64,000 nt of DNA. It comes from Zoroaster sp. YZ-2022 (taxonomy: Eukaryota; Echinodermata; Asteroidea; Forcipulatida; Zoroasteridae). Shown here one piece after another: positions 62,882 to 64,000 of the stretch. The notes beneath the pieces were generated by a model. It did not search any database. It was not told the origin of the DNA and saw nothing but the letters and a program-made list of their open reading frames with translations. The DNA is taken from contig CM055819.1 in the NCBI GenBank assembly GCA_029582265.1, forward strand, positions 12,015,087-12,079,086, given 5' to 3'. The position numbers and the translations under genes are program-made. Numbering within the stretch: position 1 is the stretch's first letter; each line of letters starts with the position of its first letter.

Positions 62882-62939
62882 CTGCATCACCACCTTATTA
62901 CGAAGAAATGAAGATTTTAAAGACATTTTCAGCAACATT

Positions 62940-64000
62940 TGACAAGAATTAACATGCGCTTGTATACTATGATATATTCTGTAGGCTGGAGGGGTCTACC
63001 GTGCACCCCCCCAATAACCCACCACCACCGATATTTTTTTGTTCCTTTGGATGTCCTGAACACGAAAAAAGATGTTAACATTGAAAAATTTGGGTTGCAC
63101 TCTCTGCTCTGGCCCACTATTGTTTGCCCTTATAATGAGCTTACACTGATAATTCTTAGCACTAGGGGTAGAAGAAGATCAAACATCTCACCATTACTCC
63201 ATCATGCCTTCACCTATTATCATGTAACTTGGTACAATTAATGTTCAGTTATATGTCGTCATGATAATGTCATCGGTTCTCATGAAAGTGACCGCTAGAG
63301 GGCACTGTAATTGCACGTATATTATGCATATTTTAATTATTGGGATTTTCCGAAAAATATCTCATTATAAGTCATTTAGTTTTTATTGTTGCCACCAAGA
63401 ACAAAAAATTTATTAATTTATGCCTTAAATGGGTTTGGCAGCCAAGTCACTTTGATAAACGATGCACTCTGTTGCGTCTGGCAGGGTTTCTAGCCAAAAT
63501 ACCCTGGAGGGTTAGGGTTAAGCCCCTATCATGTCAAATTCAGCCGGGAATACTTAGCATTTGGGGTGGGAGGGGATGACACAAACTTCCATTACTCCAG
63601 CATACTTTGACAATTACATTAATAAAACTTTTTACCAGGATGATGTCATTGCTTGCAATGGAAACTACCTCTAGCGCAAATGAATAAATGGTTAAAAAAG
63701 TATTTCTTATTTTTAGCCATTGTAGTCCACTATAGGGATAATGTATCATTAATTTTTAACTGGATATGATATGTCAATTCTAATGTAAGAAAAAAAAGAT
63801 AAATTTGAAAATGTTGGGTTACGTTGTCTCTGGAGATCAATGTTAAAGCCCCTATTGGCCCCATATTCAGCCAAGAATCTTTATCATATGGGGTGGGAGG
63901 GATTAAACAAACCTCCATTACTCCGGCATGCTTTGACTTACATTCATAAAATTTGGCACATTTAATGTTCATGTATATGTTGTTAAGATGACATCATTGG
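62940..64000. repeat. Degenerate long repeat units in the 5' intron
   Basis: Three diverged units share CCATTACTCC, GGGGTGGGAGGG and AATGTTCA-type blocks, with anchors at 63191, 63588 and 63917. No DNA-PKcs exon was found here. Unit length is not constant. Confidence 0.55.

Larger units (their letters stand above)
60505..62250 (+). repeat. SINE fragment split by a 1.6-kb TA-target element
   Basis: Left piece: CCCAATGACCAGGGATAA up to 60577. Right piece: AATGAAAGCACTTAGAGTAT up to an (ATT)n tail near 62248. Together they match the 3' half of the other SINEs once 60580-62171 is removed. Confidence 0.7.

Noticed and set aside
61022..61360. 112-codon open frame in the TA-target element
   Set aside because: No transposase motifs; both strands are partly open here, which fits chance.
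62775..62858. ATG at 62858 as the PRKDC start codon
   Set aside because: The frame continues upstream to a good acceptor and homology requires about 800 residues before this point.

Overview
This window is animal genomic DNA. Short phase-matched exons sit between GT-AG splice sites in large introns that are filled with transposons, SINEs and minisatellites. I see no bacterial or viral gene organisation. The one host gene I can support is PRKDC, which encodes the DNA-dependent protein kinase catalytic subunit (DNA-PKcs). It runs on the minus strand. Thirty exons can be joined from 62881 down to 3115 into one uninterrupted reading frame of 4432 nt (about 1477 codons). Against the human protein as I remember it, this covers roughly residues 830 to 2250, which is the end of the N-HEAT region and much of the M-HEAT 'cradle'. 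The first exons lie beyond the right edge. The rest of M-HEAT, the FAT domain and the kinase lie beyond the left edge. Divergence from vertebrates, intron size, TACATG-rich DNA and the repeat types suggest a marine invertebrate, possibly an echinoderm or other deuterostome. I cannot name the species.

Layout, left to right. 1-3.1 kb is intron with a hAT-type element splitting a GC-rich sequence. 3.1-9.1 kb holds the last four visible exons, two hAT-type elements, a TTAA MITE and a SINE. 9.1-13.5 kb holds a Harbinger-type element and the exon carrying SQ motifs at the place of the human PQR autophosphorylation cluster. 13.5-23.4 kb holds three unrelated arrays that all have a 35-bp period, two of them with about 110 copies each. 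23.6-33.2 kb is one 9.6-kb intron with a SINE, a THAP-bearing TTAA element, a second TTAA element butted against it, an apparently intact Tc1-type transposon, a 2-kb TIR element containing a tRNA-SINE fold-back, a 64-bp satellite and a Harbinger-type MITE. 33-42 kb holds a hAT element with a second element nested in it, then a 3.3-kb element with long TIRs. 42-50 kb holds tRNA-type SINEs, a 38-bp array and a 31-bp array split by a piggyBac-like MITE. 50-62.9 kb holds the 5'-most visible exons plus a Penelope-like remnant, a second THAP/TTAA element and a three-level nested insertion. 62.9-64 kb is a degenerate repeat.

The only other gene that looks intact is the 351-codon Tc1-type transposase. 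Remaining coding material is transposon debris: two THAP domains, a GIY-YIG-like tail and a possible FLYWCH finger. I found no new host system. What stands out is the concentration of 35-bp-period arrays, evidence that one satellite monomer came from a dispersed TTAA MITE, and an intron made almost entirely of an element plus its array. All coordinates and alignments were read by eye; family assignments rest on motifs and target-site duplications, not on database searches.
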